Positions 17,593 through 25,718 are shown, numbered from the stretch's first letter. The stretch: DNA of 58,030 nt from Oscillospiraceae bacterium (GCA_017515345.1 JAFWFZ010000037.1:1-58030); one strand, 5' to 3'. Translations and numbers: made by a program. Notes: generated by a model from the letters alone, not told the origin.

Positions 17593-18593
17593 TGTACCGC
17601 CACCTCCCGGATCCGGCGCACCTTGTCCGCCAGCACGTCGTACTCCTCCGGCGTCAGGGACTGCGCCCCGTCGCACAGTGCGTGCATGGGGTCGTTGTGC
17701 ACCTCGATGATGAGCCCGTCGGAGCCGCAGGCCGCAGCGGACATGGCCATGGGCGGCACCAGCCGGGCGATGCCGGTGGCGTGGCTGGGGTCCACGATGA
17801 TGGGCAGGTGGGTCAGCTCCCGCAGCATGGGCACCGCCGCCAGATCCAGGGTGTTGCGGGTGTAATCGTCAAAGGTGCGGATGCCCCGCTCACAGAGGAT
17901 GACCTGCTCGTTTCCGCCGGCCATGATGTACTCCGCGCTCATGAGGAGCTCCTTCAGGGTGTTGGCCAGGCCGCGCTTCAAGAGGACGGGCTTTTTCAGC
18001 CTGCCCACCTCCCGCAGCAGGTCGAAGTTCTGCATGTTCCGGGCGCCGATCTGGACCACGTCCACATCCTCGAACAGGGGCAGGTCGCGCACGCCCATGA
18101 CCTCGGTGACGATGGGGAGACCCGTCTCCGCTCTGGCGATCTTCAGCAGCTCGATCCCCTCCGCCTTGAGGCCCTGGAAGTCGTAGGGAGAGGTCCGGGG
18201 CTTGAAGGCGCCGCCCCGGAGCATCTGGGCGCCGCTCTTCTTCACGGCCTTTGCCACCGCCACGATCTGCTCCTCCGTCTCCACGGAGCAGGGACCGGCG
18301 ATCATGACAAAGTGCCCGTGACCGATCCTGACGTCGCCCACCTCCACGATGGTATCGTCCGGGTGGAACTTCCGGTTGCAGCATTTGAAGGGATCGGTGA
18401 CCCGCTTGACGGAGTCCACGATGCCCAGGCTTGCGATCAGATCCATATCCACATGGGAGGTGTTGCCCACCAGGCCCAGCACGGTCTGATATTCACCCTC
18501 GGAGATGTGCACCTTGAGCCCCTGGCCTTCCAGCCATTCGATGAGCTGGGCGCGCTTTTCATCCGGCGTTTTTTGCTTGAGTACGACGATCAT
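17589..18593 (-). CDS. aroF: 3-deoxy-7-phosphoheptulonate (DAHP) synthase
   Basis: 334 aa from the ATG at 18593, with GGGAGGT 7 nt upstream. It condenses PEP and erythrose-4-phosphate, the entry step of the shikimate pathway. The N-terminal 75 residues look like the ferredoxin-like regulatory domain of type I-beta enzymes, which in relatives senses Tyr/Phe. The barrel follows with AGPCSVETEEQ, RGGAFKPRTSPYDFQG, the metal/substrate motif KPVLLKRG and DPSHATG. It is the first structural gene of the aro operon, immediately behind the leader-peptide attenuator, so it is the gene most directly exposed to attenuation. Confidence 0.97.
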   Translation of the reverse strand: MIVVLKQKTPDEKRAQLIEWLEGQGLKVHISEGEYQTVLGLVGNTSHVDMDLIASLGIVDSVKRVTDPFKCCNRKFHPDDTIVEVGDVRIGHGHFVMIAGPCSVETEEQIVAVAKAVKKSGAQMLRGGAFKPRTSPYDFQGLKAEGIELLKIARAETGLPIVTEVMGVRDLPLFEDVDVVQIGARNMQNFDLLREVGRLKKPVLLKRGLANTLKELLMSAEYIMAGGNEQVILCERGIRTFDDYTRNTLDLAAVPMLRELTHLPIIVDPSHATGIARLVPPMAMSAAACGSDGLIIEVHNDPMHALCDGAQSLTPEEYDVLADKVRRIREVAVQ

Positions 18594-18610
18594 CTGTAAA
18601 ACCTCCCGGT

Positions 18611-18643
18611 AATAAAAATACGGCACAGGCGTAACCTGTGCCG
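18611..18643 (-). terminator. Attenuator terminator (3:4 hairpin) before aroF
   Basis: The RNA stem CGGCACAGG/CCTGTGCCG (18635-18643 and 18621-18629) with loop TTACG is followed by TATTTTTATT. It lies between the leader peptide and aroF. Segment 18628-18640 can pair instead with 18675-18686 over 12 bp (two G-U pairs and one bulge), which would destroy the terminator. Confidence 0.9.
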
Positions 18644-18673
18644 CTTAAAGCGATTTCCGATCCCTTCCGCGCA

Positions 18674-18745
18674 TCACAAATTACCCTTACCAGAACAATC
18701 GGTAAAGTAATAGTAATAGTAAGCGGTAAAGGATACGTTCTTCAT
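18674..18745 (-). CDS. Tyr/Phe-rich attenuation leader peptide of the aro operon
   Basis: A 23-codon reading frame starts at the ATG at 18745, with GAGG 5 nt upstream, and ends at TGA 18674-18676. It encodes five consecutive Tyr (residues 9-13) flanked by Phe6 and Phe14. The RNA from 18701-18711 (segment 1, overlapping the Tyr-Tyr-Phe-Thr codons) pairs with 18680-18691 (segment 2) over 11 bp with one bulge. Segment 2 can instead pair with the 5' arm of the terminator (segment 3). A ribosome stalled on the Tyr/Phe codons would cover segment 1 and favour the 2:3 antiterminator. A ribosome reaching the stop would cover segment 2 and allow termination. This is direct sequence evidence for ribosome-mediated attenuation; too short for ordinary gene calling. 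Confidence 0.92.
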   Translation of the reverse strand: MKNVSFTAYYYYYFTDCSGKGNL

Positions 18746-18777
18746 GATAACCTCGCAGTGCGCTTTTAATGCAATAA

Positions 18778-18806
18778 AGAATAAAAGACTTTGCGGAGAT
18801 TGTCAA
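18778..18806 (-). promoter_or_regulatory. sigma-A promoter of the aro operon
   Basis: The minus strand carries a consensus TTGACA (18801-18806), a 17-nt spacer and TATTCT (18778-18783). Transcription should start near 18771, about 26 nt before the leader-peptide ATG. Confidence 0.85.
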
Positions 18807-18872
18807 CTGGCAATCTGCACAAAACATCGGCGCGCCATGCCTGTATCCGCTGGCCGCGGATAAAAAAGCCGT

Positions 18873-19418
18873 TCAGCGGCGGATACGGCGCCGCAGCCGG
18901 CTTACCAGCAGCACGGCGCAGGCGATCTTCACCCCGTCGGGGATGAGGAAGGGAAACACGCACATGCCCAGGGCCTGCATCAGCCCGATGGCGGCCACCC
19001 GCCGGGAGTAGACGTATACGAACCACGCGGTGCCGAAGGCGTAGCACACAAGAAGGCCGAGCGCCATGCCGATGACCACCGCGAGGGTCTTTTCCCCGAA
19101 AAGGCGGGTGACGAGCCCATAGACCAGCGCGGAGAAGAGGAAGCCGATGATATAGCCCCCCGTGGGGCCCAGCAGATGCCCCACGCCGGAGGAGAAGCCG
19201 GAGAATACCGGCAGCCCGACCACGCCCATCAGGAGATACAGCAGCACGGCCGCTGCGCCAAGCTCGCCCCCCAGCAGCCCCACGGCGCAGAAGACGCCGA
19301 AGGTCTGGAGCGTGAAGGGTACCGGCGCGGGCACGGTGATCCAGGAGCAAAGGACGATGAGCACCGCCATCAGCGCGGTGTAGGTCAGGTTTTTGGTGAT
19401 GGACAGCTTCCGAGCCAT
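18873..19418 (-). CDS. bioY: BioY biotin transporter S-component
   Basis: 181 aa from the ATG at 19418, with GGGAGGT 5 nt upstream. About six hydrophobic segments are present. Family features include TVPAPVPFTLQTFGVFCAVGLLGG and GVVGLPVFSGFSSGVGHLLGPTGGYIIGF, which match BioY. BioY binds biotin in the membrane and works with the ECF ATPase/EcfT module, or alone at low capacity. No ECF genes are nearby, so a shared energising module elsewhere is expected. The C-terminus ends in a basic tail. It is transcribed from its own promoter, divergent from the gene at 19549. Confidence 0.94.
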   Translation of the reverse strand: MARKLSITKNLTYTALMAVLIVLCSWITVPAPVPFTLQTFGVFCAVGLLGGELGAAAVLLYLLMGVVGLPVFSGFSSGVGHLLGPTGGYIIGFLFSALVYGLVTRLFGEKTLAVVIGMALGLLVCYAFGTAWFVYVYSRRVAAIGLMQALGMCVFPFLIPDGVKIACAVLLVSRLRRRIRR

Positions 19419-19448
19419 GCCGCACCTCCCGGTCAAAGTCTGTTTCGC

Positions 19449-19477
19449 ATTATACGCCCGGGACCGGCCCGCGTCAA
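19449..19477 (-). promoter_or_regulatory. sigma-A promoter of bioY
   Basis: Minus strand TTGACG (19472-19477), 17-nt spacer, TATAAT (19449-19454). Nearly consensus. Confidence 0.85.
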
Positions 19478-19489
19478 GGCGCTTCCGTA

Positions 19490-19518
19490 TTGAGTTTGCG
19501 GCGGGACGGTGGTATAAT
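19490..19518 (+). promoter_or_regulatory. sigma-A promoter of the Cys-rich protein gene
   Basis: TTGAGT (19490-19495), 17-nt spacer, TATAAT (19513-19518). Its -35 lies only 12 bp from the bioY -35, a tight back-to-back arrangement. Confidence 0.8.
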
Positions 19519-19548
19519 CAGCGTAAATCAGGGAAAAGAGGCGTGGAT

Positions 19549-20460
19549 ATGTCATTTCTCAGCAGCCTTTTCGGAAAAAGCGGCAGCGCCGCGGACCATC
19601 CCTGCTCCAACTGTCCCAGCGACTGTTCCATCGCGGGGGAGAGCTGCGCGGTCTGCAGTCCATACAAGGAAAAGCTCATCGACGCGCTCTACTGGGTGGA
19701 GCACGAGGATGAGCTGCGGGAGCGCTACGTGGTGACCGGCGGCGCGGCTGGCGGCACGGTCACCTGTCCCCACTGCGGCGCGCCATCCGGAGATCCGGTG
19801 ACATGCGAGTACTGCGGCTCCCGGATCAGCGGGGAGGGGAAGATCAGCGTCGCCAGCGCGGCGGAGATCCCCAGCCCCATCCTGGACGCCCAGGATATCA
19901 TCTTTGACCGATATGCCGCCGTAGGCGGGAGATACGCCGACCAGGAGAGTACCGGCCTCCTCGGCGGACTGCTGGAGCTGCTGACCGGCGGCGCGGAGCA
20001 GGGGAACGGCATGGGCAATAAGATGACGGAGGCGGAGATCCGGGAGGCCGCCTCCCTCTACGGCGTGTCCGCCGCGGCGTACCTGAACGGGCTGGACTGC
20101 GGCCGGTATCTGACCCTCGCGGGGAAAAAGCGGGAGGATCAGATGGCCGCTCTGCGCCAAAGCACGTATCAGAGCGGGTATACCCGTCCCGCCCCGGTCC
20201 CGCCCCCGCCTCCCAGACCGCCCAGGCCGTCGGTCATGCGGCCGGCAGCCCCTCCGTGGAACGGGGGGAGACAGCCCCAGCGCCCGGCCGCGCCCCGGCA
20301 GAGGCCGCAGCGCCCCGCGGAGCCGCTGAGCGGCAGGAGGAGCGAGCCCAGGATGGAGAAGGCGTCCCCGAACAAGGCGCCGCGCGCCGCCAAGACCCCC
20401 GGCAGCCCGAAGCGCGGCGCCGGAAAGGATCCCGGGGGAGGCAAGCGCAGGATGAAATAA
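19549..20460 (+). CDS. Hypothetical Cys-rich protein with disordered Pro/Arg tail
   Basis: 303 aa from the ATG at 19549 (AAGAGG upstream; a GTG six bases earlier is possible). I do not recognise the family. Residues 15-45 hold a cluster of Cys (CSNCPSDCSIAGESCAVC). Residues about 75-95 form a CxxC...CxxC zinc-ribbon-like pair (CPHCGAPS then CEYCGS). A middle part looks globular (about 100-200). From about 205 the protein is Pro/Arg/Ala-rich and very basic (for example PVPPPPPRPPRP), likely disordered and able to bind nucleic acid or acidic partners. There is no signal peptide or TM segment. It has its own promoter and is followed by a hairpin. Confidence 0.75.
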   Translation: MSFLSSLFGKSGSAADHPCSNCPSDCSIAGESCAVCSPYKEKLIDALYWVEHEDELRERYVVTGGAAGGTVTCPHCGAPSGDPVTCEYCGSRISGEGKISVASAAEIPSPILDAQDIIFDRYAAVGGRYADQESTGLLGGLLELLTGGAEQGNGMGNKMTEAEIREAASLYGVSAAAYLNGLDCGRYLTLAGKKREDQMAALRQSTYQSGYTRPAPVPPPPPRPPRPSVMRPAAPPWNGGRQPQRPAAPRQRPQRPAEPLSGRRSEPRMEKASPNKAPRAAKTPGSPKRGAGKDPGGGKRRMK

Positions 20461-20464
20461 GCGC

Positions 20465-20494
20465 GCCGCCTGTACCGGCAGCGGTACAGGCGGC
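20465..20494 (+). terminator. Hairpin after the Cys-rich protein gene
   Basis: A perfect 12-bp stem GCCGCCTGTACC (20465-20476) with its complement at 20483-20494, followed only by ATTTCTG. The weak T-run suggests a partial terminator that may let transcription enter the sugar kinase gene. Confidence 0.6.
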
Positions 20495-20517
20495 ATTTCT
20501 GCGAGAGGAGAGAGCGT

Positions 20518-21504
20518 ATGGACGTTGCGGCGATCGGCGAGGTGCTGATCGACTTTACAGAGACGGGAAAGGACGGGGCGGGATATCCCATCCTGGCCGC
20601 CCACCCCGGCGGCGCGCCCTGCAACTATCTGGCGGCGCTGGCGAAAGCCGGAAAGCGCGTCGGGTTCATCGGAAAGACCGGTGACGACCGGTTCGGCGCG
20701 CTGCTGCGGGAGACGCTGCAGGGGGCGGGGATCGACGTCCGCGGCCTGATAAGCGGCAGGGAGGCGTTTACCACCCTGGCCTTCGTCACCCTGGACGGGA
20801 GGGGCGAGCGCGCCTTCTCCTTTGCCCGGAAGCCGGGAGCGGATACCATGCTCCGCTTTGAGGAGATCGACCTCTCGCTCATCGACGAGGCGCGTGTCCT
20901 CCACTTCGGTACGCTGAGCCTGACGGACGAGCCCTCCCGCGGCGCGGTGATGCGGGCTGTGGAATACGCGCGGGAGAGGGGAAAGCTCATCAGCTTCGAC
21001 CCCAACTACCGGCCCATGCTGTGGCCCTCGCGGGCAGCCGCCGCGGAGGCCGTGGACTGGGGCCTGCGCCGCGCCGGCGTGGCGAAGCTATCCGAGGAGG
21101 AGGCGGCCCTGGTAACAGACGCCGGGCCGGAGGCGTGCGCAAGGCTCCTGACGGAGGAATACGGCGTCTCTCTCGCCATGGTGACGCTGGGAGCGGAGGG
21201 GTGCCTCCTCCGGACGAGGACGGCCCGGGTGCGGTCGCGCCCGCCCGCTGTCGCCCCCGTGGACACCACCGGCGCGGGGGACATTTTCGGGGGAAGCGCC
21301 ATGGCCCGACTGCTGGAGCTGGGCGGCGAGCCGGAGCGGCTCACGGTGCGGGAACTGCAGGAGATCGCGGACTTCGCCTGCGCGGCGGCGGCGCTCTCCA
21401 CCCGGAGGCCGGGGGGCATGCCCAGCGTACCGGAACGGGCGGAGACGGAGCGATTTCTTACCAGTCACTTGACACGCTCCGGGCCCACAGGGTATAATCC
21501 ATAG
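20518..21504 (+). CDS. PfkB-family carbohydrate kinase (fructokinase-like)
   Basis: 328 aa. PfkB/ribokinase fold: N-terminal IGEVLIDFTE, the sugar-binding HPGGAPCNYLAALAKAG (about 29-45), GKTGDDRFG, and near residue 250 the catalytic anion-hole motif DTTGAGDIFGG with the general-base Asp. The motif pattern is closest to fructokinases, but substrate cannot be fixed from sequence. The N-terminal part of each domain and the overall length are normal. The promoter of the next gene overlaps its last codons. No sugar transporter is adjacent. Confidence 0.9.
   Translation: MDVAAIGEVLIDFTETGKDGAGYPILAAHPGGAPCNYLAALAKAGKRVGFIGKTGDDRFGALLRETLQGAGIDVRGLISGREAFTTLAFVTLDGRGERAFSFARKPGADTMLRFEEIDLSLIDEARVLHFGTLSLTDEPSRGAVMRAVEYARERGKLISFDPNYRPMLWPSRAAAAEAVDWGLRRAGVAKLSEEEAALVTDAGPEACARLLTEEYGVSLAMVTLGAEGCLLRTRTARVRSRPPAVAPVDTTGAGDIFGGSAMARLLELGGEPERLTVRELQEIADFACAAAALSTRRPGGMPSVPERAETERFLTSHLTRSGPTGYNP
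21469..21498 (+). promoter_or_regulatory. sigma-A promoter of the UroD-family gene
   Basis: TTGACA (21469-21474), 18-nt spacer, TATAAT (21493-21498), embedded in the 3' end of the PfkB gene. Confidence 0.8.
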
Positions 21505-21556
21505 AGAGGATCGGCATTACAATTACTGAAGAATAAAATATATGAGGTGAATCGAT

Positions 21557-22600
21557 ATGCTAACTGCGAAGGAAAACATGCGCGAGGTCGTGAAGGGCGG
21601 CAATCCGGATCGGCTCGTGAACCAGTATGAGGCGCTTCAGCTTCTGTTTTACCCCTACATGATGCACTCCGGCTCCAGCTGCGCCAAGGGCGAGATGAAC
21701 AAGGTGGACGTGTGGGGCATCACCCGTTCCTTCCCTGAGAATGTGCCCGGCGCATTCCCCGTGCATACCCCCGAGAAGAAGGTCGTCAAGGATATCGAGA
21801 CATGGCGCGACGTGGTCCACGCTCCCAAGATGACGTTCCCCCAGGAGGAGTGGGACGCGTTCAAGGCCATGTATGACGCGGTGGACGGCACCAAGGCTTA
21901 CAAGTGCATGTTCTATGCTCCCGGTCTGTTTGAGATGAGCCACTATCTCTGCTCCATGGAGGACGCCCTGGAGTATTATATGACCGACCCGGATGAGATG
22001 AAAGACATGATCAAGCTCATCACCGATTTCGAGCTGGAGCTTGCGGCGGACGTCTGCAAAAACCTGAAGCCCGACGCGCTCCTGCACCACGACGACTGGG
22101 GCAGCTCCATCAACTCCTTCATGCGGCCCGCCATGTTTGAGGACTTCTTTGTGGAGCCCTACCAGCAGATCTACAAGTACTACCACGAGCATGGCGTGGA
22201 GGTCATTGTCCACCACTCCGACAGCTATGCCGCCAACCTGGTGCCCGCGATGATCGACATGGGCATCGACGTGTGGCAGGGCTGTGTGGAGAGCAACAAC
22301 ACGCCCGAGCTCATCCAGAAGTACGGCGATAAGATCTGCTTCATGGGCAACATCGACAACAAGGCTGTGGACTTCAACGGCTGGACCGACGAGAACTGCC
22401 GGACCCACACCGCCGAGATCATCCAGGCCTGCGGCGACAAGCACTTCATCCCCTGCATCACCCAGGGCGGTCCCGGCTCCGTGTATCCCGGCGTCTATAT
22501 GTCCATCGCGGACTTCATCGACGAGTACAATGCCGAGCATTACGGCCTCGACATCGAGGAGATCCGCAACGCCCGCCTGCCCCATCAGATCCTGTTCTGA
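21557..22600 (+). CDS. Uroporphyrinogen decarboxylase-family protein
   Basis: 347 aa, with GAGGTGA before the ATG. The fold is that of URO-D, shared by haem-pathway decarboxylases and cobalamin/corrinoid methyltransferases (MtaA-, CmuA-like). Visible are DALLHHDDWGS (about 176-186), VIVHHSDSYAANLVPAMIDMG, VWQGCVESNN and the C-terminal CITQGGPGSVYPGVY. Lack of other haem genes, and clostridial gut relatives of this type, favour a methyltransferase or an unknown catabolic role rather than haem synthesis. No corrinoid protein gene is adjacent. A terminator-like hairpin separates it from the downstream dehydrogenase. Confidence 0.85.
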   Translation: MLTAKENMREVVKGGNPDRLVNQYEALQLLFYPYMMHSGSSCAKGEMNKVDVWGITRSFPENVPGAFPVHTPEKKVVKDIETWRDVVHAPKMTFPQEEWDAFKAMYDAVDGTKAYKCMFYAPGLFEMSHYLCSMEDALEYYMTDPDEMKDMIKLITDFELELAADVCKNLKPDALLHHDDWGSSINSFMRPAMFEDFFVEPYQQIYKYYHEHGVEVIVHHSDSYAANLVPAMIDMGIDVWQGCVESNNTPELIQKYGDKICFMGNIDNKAVDFNGWTDENCRTHTAEIIQACGDKHFIPCITQGGPGSVYPGVYMSIADFIDEYNAEHYGLDIEEIRNARLPHQILF

Positions 22601-22609
22601 GTCTTTTAC

Positions 22610-22647
22610 GGCCGCACCGCGCTCCGTTCCGGGGCTGCGGCGCGGCC
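22610..22647 (+). terminator. Terminator-like hairpin between the UroD-family and SDR genes
   Basis: An imperfect GC-rich stem from GGCCGC (22610-22615) to GCGGCC (22642-22647) is followed by TCATTTTTATTAT. It may reduce, not block, transcription of the SDR gene. Confidence 0.65.
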
Positions 22648-22678
22648 TCATTTTTATTATGAAAAGGAGATCGGTCTT

Positions 22679-23479
22679 ATGGTCAAGGAACCCATCGAAG
22701 CCCTGAAGGGCGCGTTCTGCCTGAAGGGAAAAACGGCGATCGTCACCGGCGGCAACCGCGGCATCGGCTACGGTATCTCCACCGCATTCGCGGAGCAGGG
22801 AGCCAATGTGGCCATCATGTGCCGCAATAAAGAGAGCGGCGAGGCTGCGGTGAAGGAGTTCTCGGAGAAGTATGAGGGGAAATTCATCTGGTATCCCCTG
22901 GATATCGGCGACATGCAGTCCTGCCGGGACGCGGTGGCCGCGTGCATCCGCGATTTCGGCGTCATCGACATCCTGGTGAACAACGCCGGCGTGGCTGTGG
23001 CGGGGCCCGTGCTGGATATGGATGAGGAGCTGACGGACTGGTTCCACTGCATCAACATCGACCTGAGCGGCGCCATGCGCATGAGCTACCTGGTGGGCAG
23101 GCACATGCGGGATACCGGCAGGGGCGGCAAGGTGATCAACATCACCTCCAATTCCGGCGCCATCATCAACAAGCCCATCACCTTCGCTCCGTACCACGCG
23201 GCAAAGGCGGCCCTGAACCACCTGACCCGCGACCTGGCGGTGGAGTGGGGGCAGTACGGCATCAACGTCAACGCCATCGCCCCCGGATACACCTACTCCA
23301 CCCTCACCGAGCGCATGCCGGAGGGGGCCTACGAGCAGCTGGTGCAGAAGATCCCCATGGGCCGGTTCGGACAGGCCATCGAGATCGGCGCCCTGGCGGT
23401 GTACCTGGCCAGTGAGGCGTCCAACATCGTCACCGGCGTGATCGTCACCGCCGACGGCGGCTACTCCCTGGCAGTATAA
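22679..23479 (+). CDS. Short-chain dehydrogenase/reductase
   Basis: 266 aa, classical SDR. The cofactor motif TGGNRGIG is at 23-30, NNAG at 101-104, a Ser in NITSNSG (157 or 159), and catalytic Tyr172/Lys176 in YHAAKAAL. Arg49 after the second beta strand (CRNKES) suggests NADPH preference; the C-terminal motif GVIVTADGGYS is typical. It oxidises or reduces a hydroxyl/keto group on an unknown substrate. It lies 78 bp after the UroD-family gene in the same direction and AAAAGGAG precedes the start. The pair may act in one pathway, but nothing in the sequence names it. Confidence 0.92.
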   Translation: MVKEPIEALKGAFCLKGKTAIVTGGNRGIGYGISTAFAEQGANVAIMCRNKESGEAAVKEFSEKYEGKFIWYPLDIGDMQSCRDAVAACIRDFGVIDILVNNAGVAVAGPVLDMDEELTDWFHCINIDLSGAMRMSYLVGRHMRDTGRGGKVINITSNSGAIINKPITFAPYHAAKAALNHLTRDLAVEWGQYGINVNAIAPGYTYSTLTERMPEGAYEQLVQKIPMGRFGQAIEIGALAVYLASEASNIVTGVIVTADGGYSLAV

Positions 23480-23498
23480 CCGCTCCCGTGAACAGCGA

Positions 23499-23528
23499 GC
23501 ACCCCCGCGGACAGACCCGTGGGGGTGC
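23499..23528 (+). terminator. Terminator after the SDR gene
   Basis: Stem GCACCCCCGCGG (23499-23510) with CCGTGGGGGTGC (23517-23528), then ATCTATTTT. Confidence 0.85.
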
Positions 23529-23611
23529 ATCTATTTTGCAGATAAAGCCGTCGGCGGCGCTTTCGACGAAGGGGCGAAAGAGATCGGCTCGTTTTCAGGG
23601 GACACGCGCGT

Positions 23612-25705
23612 TCAGCCGCCGAAGTACGCGTCCGCCGCCTGGTTGTAGGCGTACAGCGCCAGCGCCAGGTCGCGCAGGGCCGTTTTGCCGGCGGCGGAGC
23701 CGTAGTATTTCAGGGTGTTGTAGGCGTAGCTCAGACCGCAGCAGGTGAGCGTCATCACGCGGGTCCCGTCTGTCACGGTGACGGTATGGACCGTGTCCAG
23801 CTCCTTTGCCGCGATATCGGGGATGCGGAGATAGTACCGCCCCTCCGGATCGTGGTATTCTGGCTCGGCGGGCACGCCGTCCACCGTGAAGGCGTACTCC
23901 CCGATCTCGTGTCCGGCCTGGATCGAGAAGGAGAGACTGAGGGTGGTCAGCGCCTCCAGCGTCAGGCTGACGCCCCGGACCGTGAGCCCGCTTACCGAGC
24001 CGGTCCTGGTGGGCTTGCAGCCGATGAGCTCATCGGCCGAGGCGGCGATCTCAACCGGCACGATGGCGTCCGCGTAAGCCGCGTCCGGCGTCTGAGCCGC
24101 GTAGCCGAAGTAATCCATGGCCCGGGCTCCGTAATTCGCCAGCTTTTCCGCGAGGGCCTGCCCCTCCGGACTGGCCACGGCGCTTACGTAGTGCGCGACG
24201 GAGTAGTCGGCCTTGCCGCCCGGCAGGAGCCTGCCGGAGGAGTCGGTGAGGGCCGCCTGGGCGCCGCTACCGTCATAGAGCCGGAGGGTGATGCCCTCCG
24301 CCATCTCCTTGGCGGGCACGTATTTTGTGAAAATGTAGCGGGTGACCCCGTCCCTCACGTCGGTCTGCGCCTCGCACAGGGGCATGGGCTCGCCCTCCGT
24401 ACCCTGGTAGGTAAAGCAGGCGTACGCCCCCTCATCGCCGGAGAGCGTTTCGTCTGGCACCACGTAGTAGTTCACCCCAATCTCTCCGGTGAGGGTCAGG
24501 GTGGCGGAGGCTGCCTGGGCCGAGGGGATAGCTGTTTCGTCCAGGGCCTGGAGGAACGCGGGGATGTTCACGTAGCCATGACCGTAGTACACGTCGAATC
24601 CCTCGTCGCCCAGGTCCACGGAGCTCTGCTCCAGCAGCGCCATGAAGCCCTGAAGGTCGATCCCGGGGAACGCCTGCCGCGCCATGACCGCCATGGCTGT
24701 GACGATGGGCGCCGCGTAGGAGGTGCCGCTTTTGGTGGCTGTCCGCCCGTCCAGGTACAGGGAGACGACGCTCGTCCCCGGGGCGGAAACGTCCACCGCG
24801 TCGTTGAAGTAGGAATAGCTGGAGTCGAATTCCACGCCGCCTTCCGTCTGCCTGCACGCGGAGACGGAGACGACCGTGTCATAGGCGGGGGGATACATAT
24901 ATTTCGTGGGGCTCGGCGTCTGGCCGCTTCGGTAATTTCCGGCGCTGGTGACGAAGATCACGCCGTGATCCGCGGCGTACTGGCACGCCTCCCGCAGGGG
25001 GGCACTGTCGTTGGTGCCGCCGATGCTGAAGCTGATCACATCGGCCCCCATGTCCACCGCCGTGTGGATGCCCAGCACCGCCTTAGTCACGTTGGTGTTG
25101 CCGCCGGACTCGGTGATGCAGATGGGCAGGATGGTGACGTTGGGGACGATGCCGTCCACCCCGATGCCGTTGTTCACCTCCGCCGCCAGCAGACCGGCGA
25201 TGAAGGTGCCGTGGTAGTTATCCAGCCCGTTCGATGCCGCGGAGAGGGCGACGGTGCTCAGGATATGGGCGCTCTGCAGGTCGGGATGGGTCGCCATGAC
25301 GCCGGAATCCACGATGGCCACGGTGACGCCGTCCCCCAGCCTGTCCCGGCTGCCGGAGGCGTCCCGGTGCGCCCAGCCGGCCTCCGCCCCCACGGACCGG
25401 AGGTTCCACTGGGCGGGCTCGTAATCGTCGTAATTGTCCTGAATGGTCAGAGTGTAGTTGGGCTCACAGTATTCCACGCTTCCCAGCTCCGCCAGCGCCA
25501 GGGCGTCTTCCGCCGTCTCCGCGAGATAGAGGCCGTCCACGATCTCCTCACAGCCGTCCGGCGTATCGTCCTCCCCGGGCGCATCGTCCATGCGGATGAG
25601 GTAGCCGTCGAATCCCGGCTCCTCCTCCGGCGCTGCCAGCGCGGCGGGGGAGAGGATGAGCGCAGCGGCGCAGCAGATCATGAAAATGGCAAGGATGCGC
25701 TTCAT
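23612..25705 (-). CDS. Secreted subtilisin-like (S8) serine protease
   Basis: 697 aa. A signal peptide (about 1-25, cleavage after ALAA) is followed by a propeptide-like region and the S8 catalytic domain (about 95-385). The triad is visible: Asp133 in VAIVDSGV, His165 in NYHGTFIAG, Ser329 in SGTSYAAP, and the oxyanion Asn257 in SAGN. The C-terminal 300 residues are of unknown function, with beta-rich sequence and a final segment like that in clostridial S-layer-associated proteins. There is no SLH domain or sortase motif. It follows the giant SLH gene by about 100 bp in the same direction but has its own promoter and a leader hairpin. A role in processing the giant surface protein is inferred from position only. 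Confidence 0.93.
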   Translation of the reverse strand: MKRILAIFMICCAAALILSPAALAAPEEEPGFDGYLIRMDDAPGEDDTPDGCEEIVDGLYLAETAEDALALAELGSVEYCEPNYTLTIQDNYDDYEPAQWNLRSVGAEAGWAHRDASGSRDRLGDGVTVAIVDSGVMATHPDLQSAHILSTVALSAASNGLDNYHGTFIAGLLAAEVNNGIGVDGIVPNVTILPICITESGGNTNVTKAVLGIHTAVDMGADVISFSIGGTNDSAPLREACQYAADHGVIFVTSAGNYRSGQTPSPTKYMYPPAYDTVVSVSACRQTEGGVEFDSSYSYFNDAVDVSAPGTSVVSLYLDGRTATKSGTSYAAPIVTAMAVMARQAFPGIDLQGFMALLEQSSVDLGDEGFDVYYGHGYVNIPAFLQALDETAIPSAQAASATLTLTGEIGVNYYVVPDETLSGDEGAYACFTYQGTEGEPMPLCEAQTDVRDGVTRYIFTKYVPAKEMAEGITLRLYDGSGAQAALTDSSGRLLPGGKADYSVAHYVSAVASPEGQALAEKLANYGARAMDYFGYAAQTPDAAYADAIVPVEIAASADELIGCKPTRTGSVSGLTVRGVSLTLEALTTLSLSFSIQAGHEIGEYAFTVDGVPAEPEYHDPEGRYYLRIPDIAAKELDTVHTVTVTDGTRVMTLTCCGLSYAYNTLKYYGSAAGKTALRDLALALYAYNQAADAYFGG

Positions 25706-25718
25706 ACTGTATCCTCCT

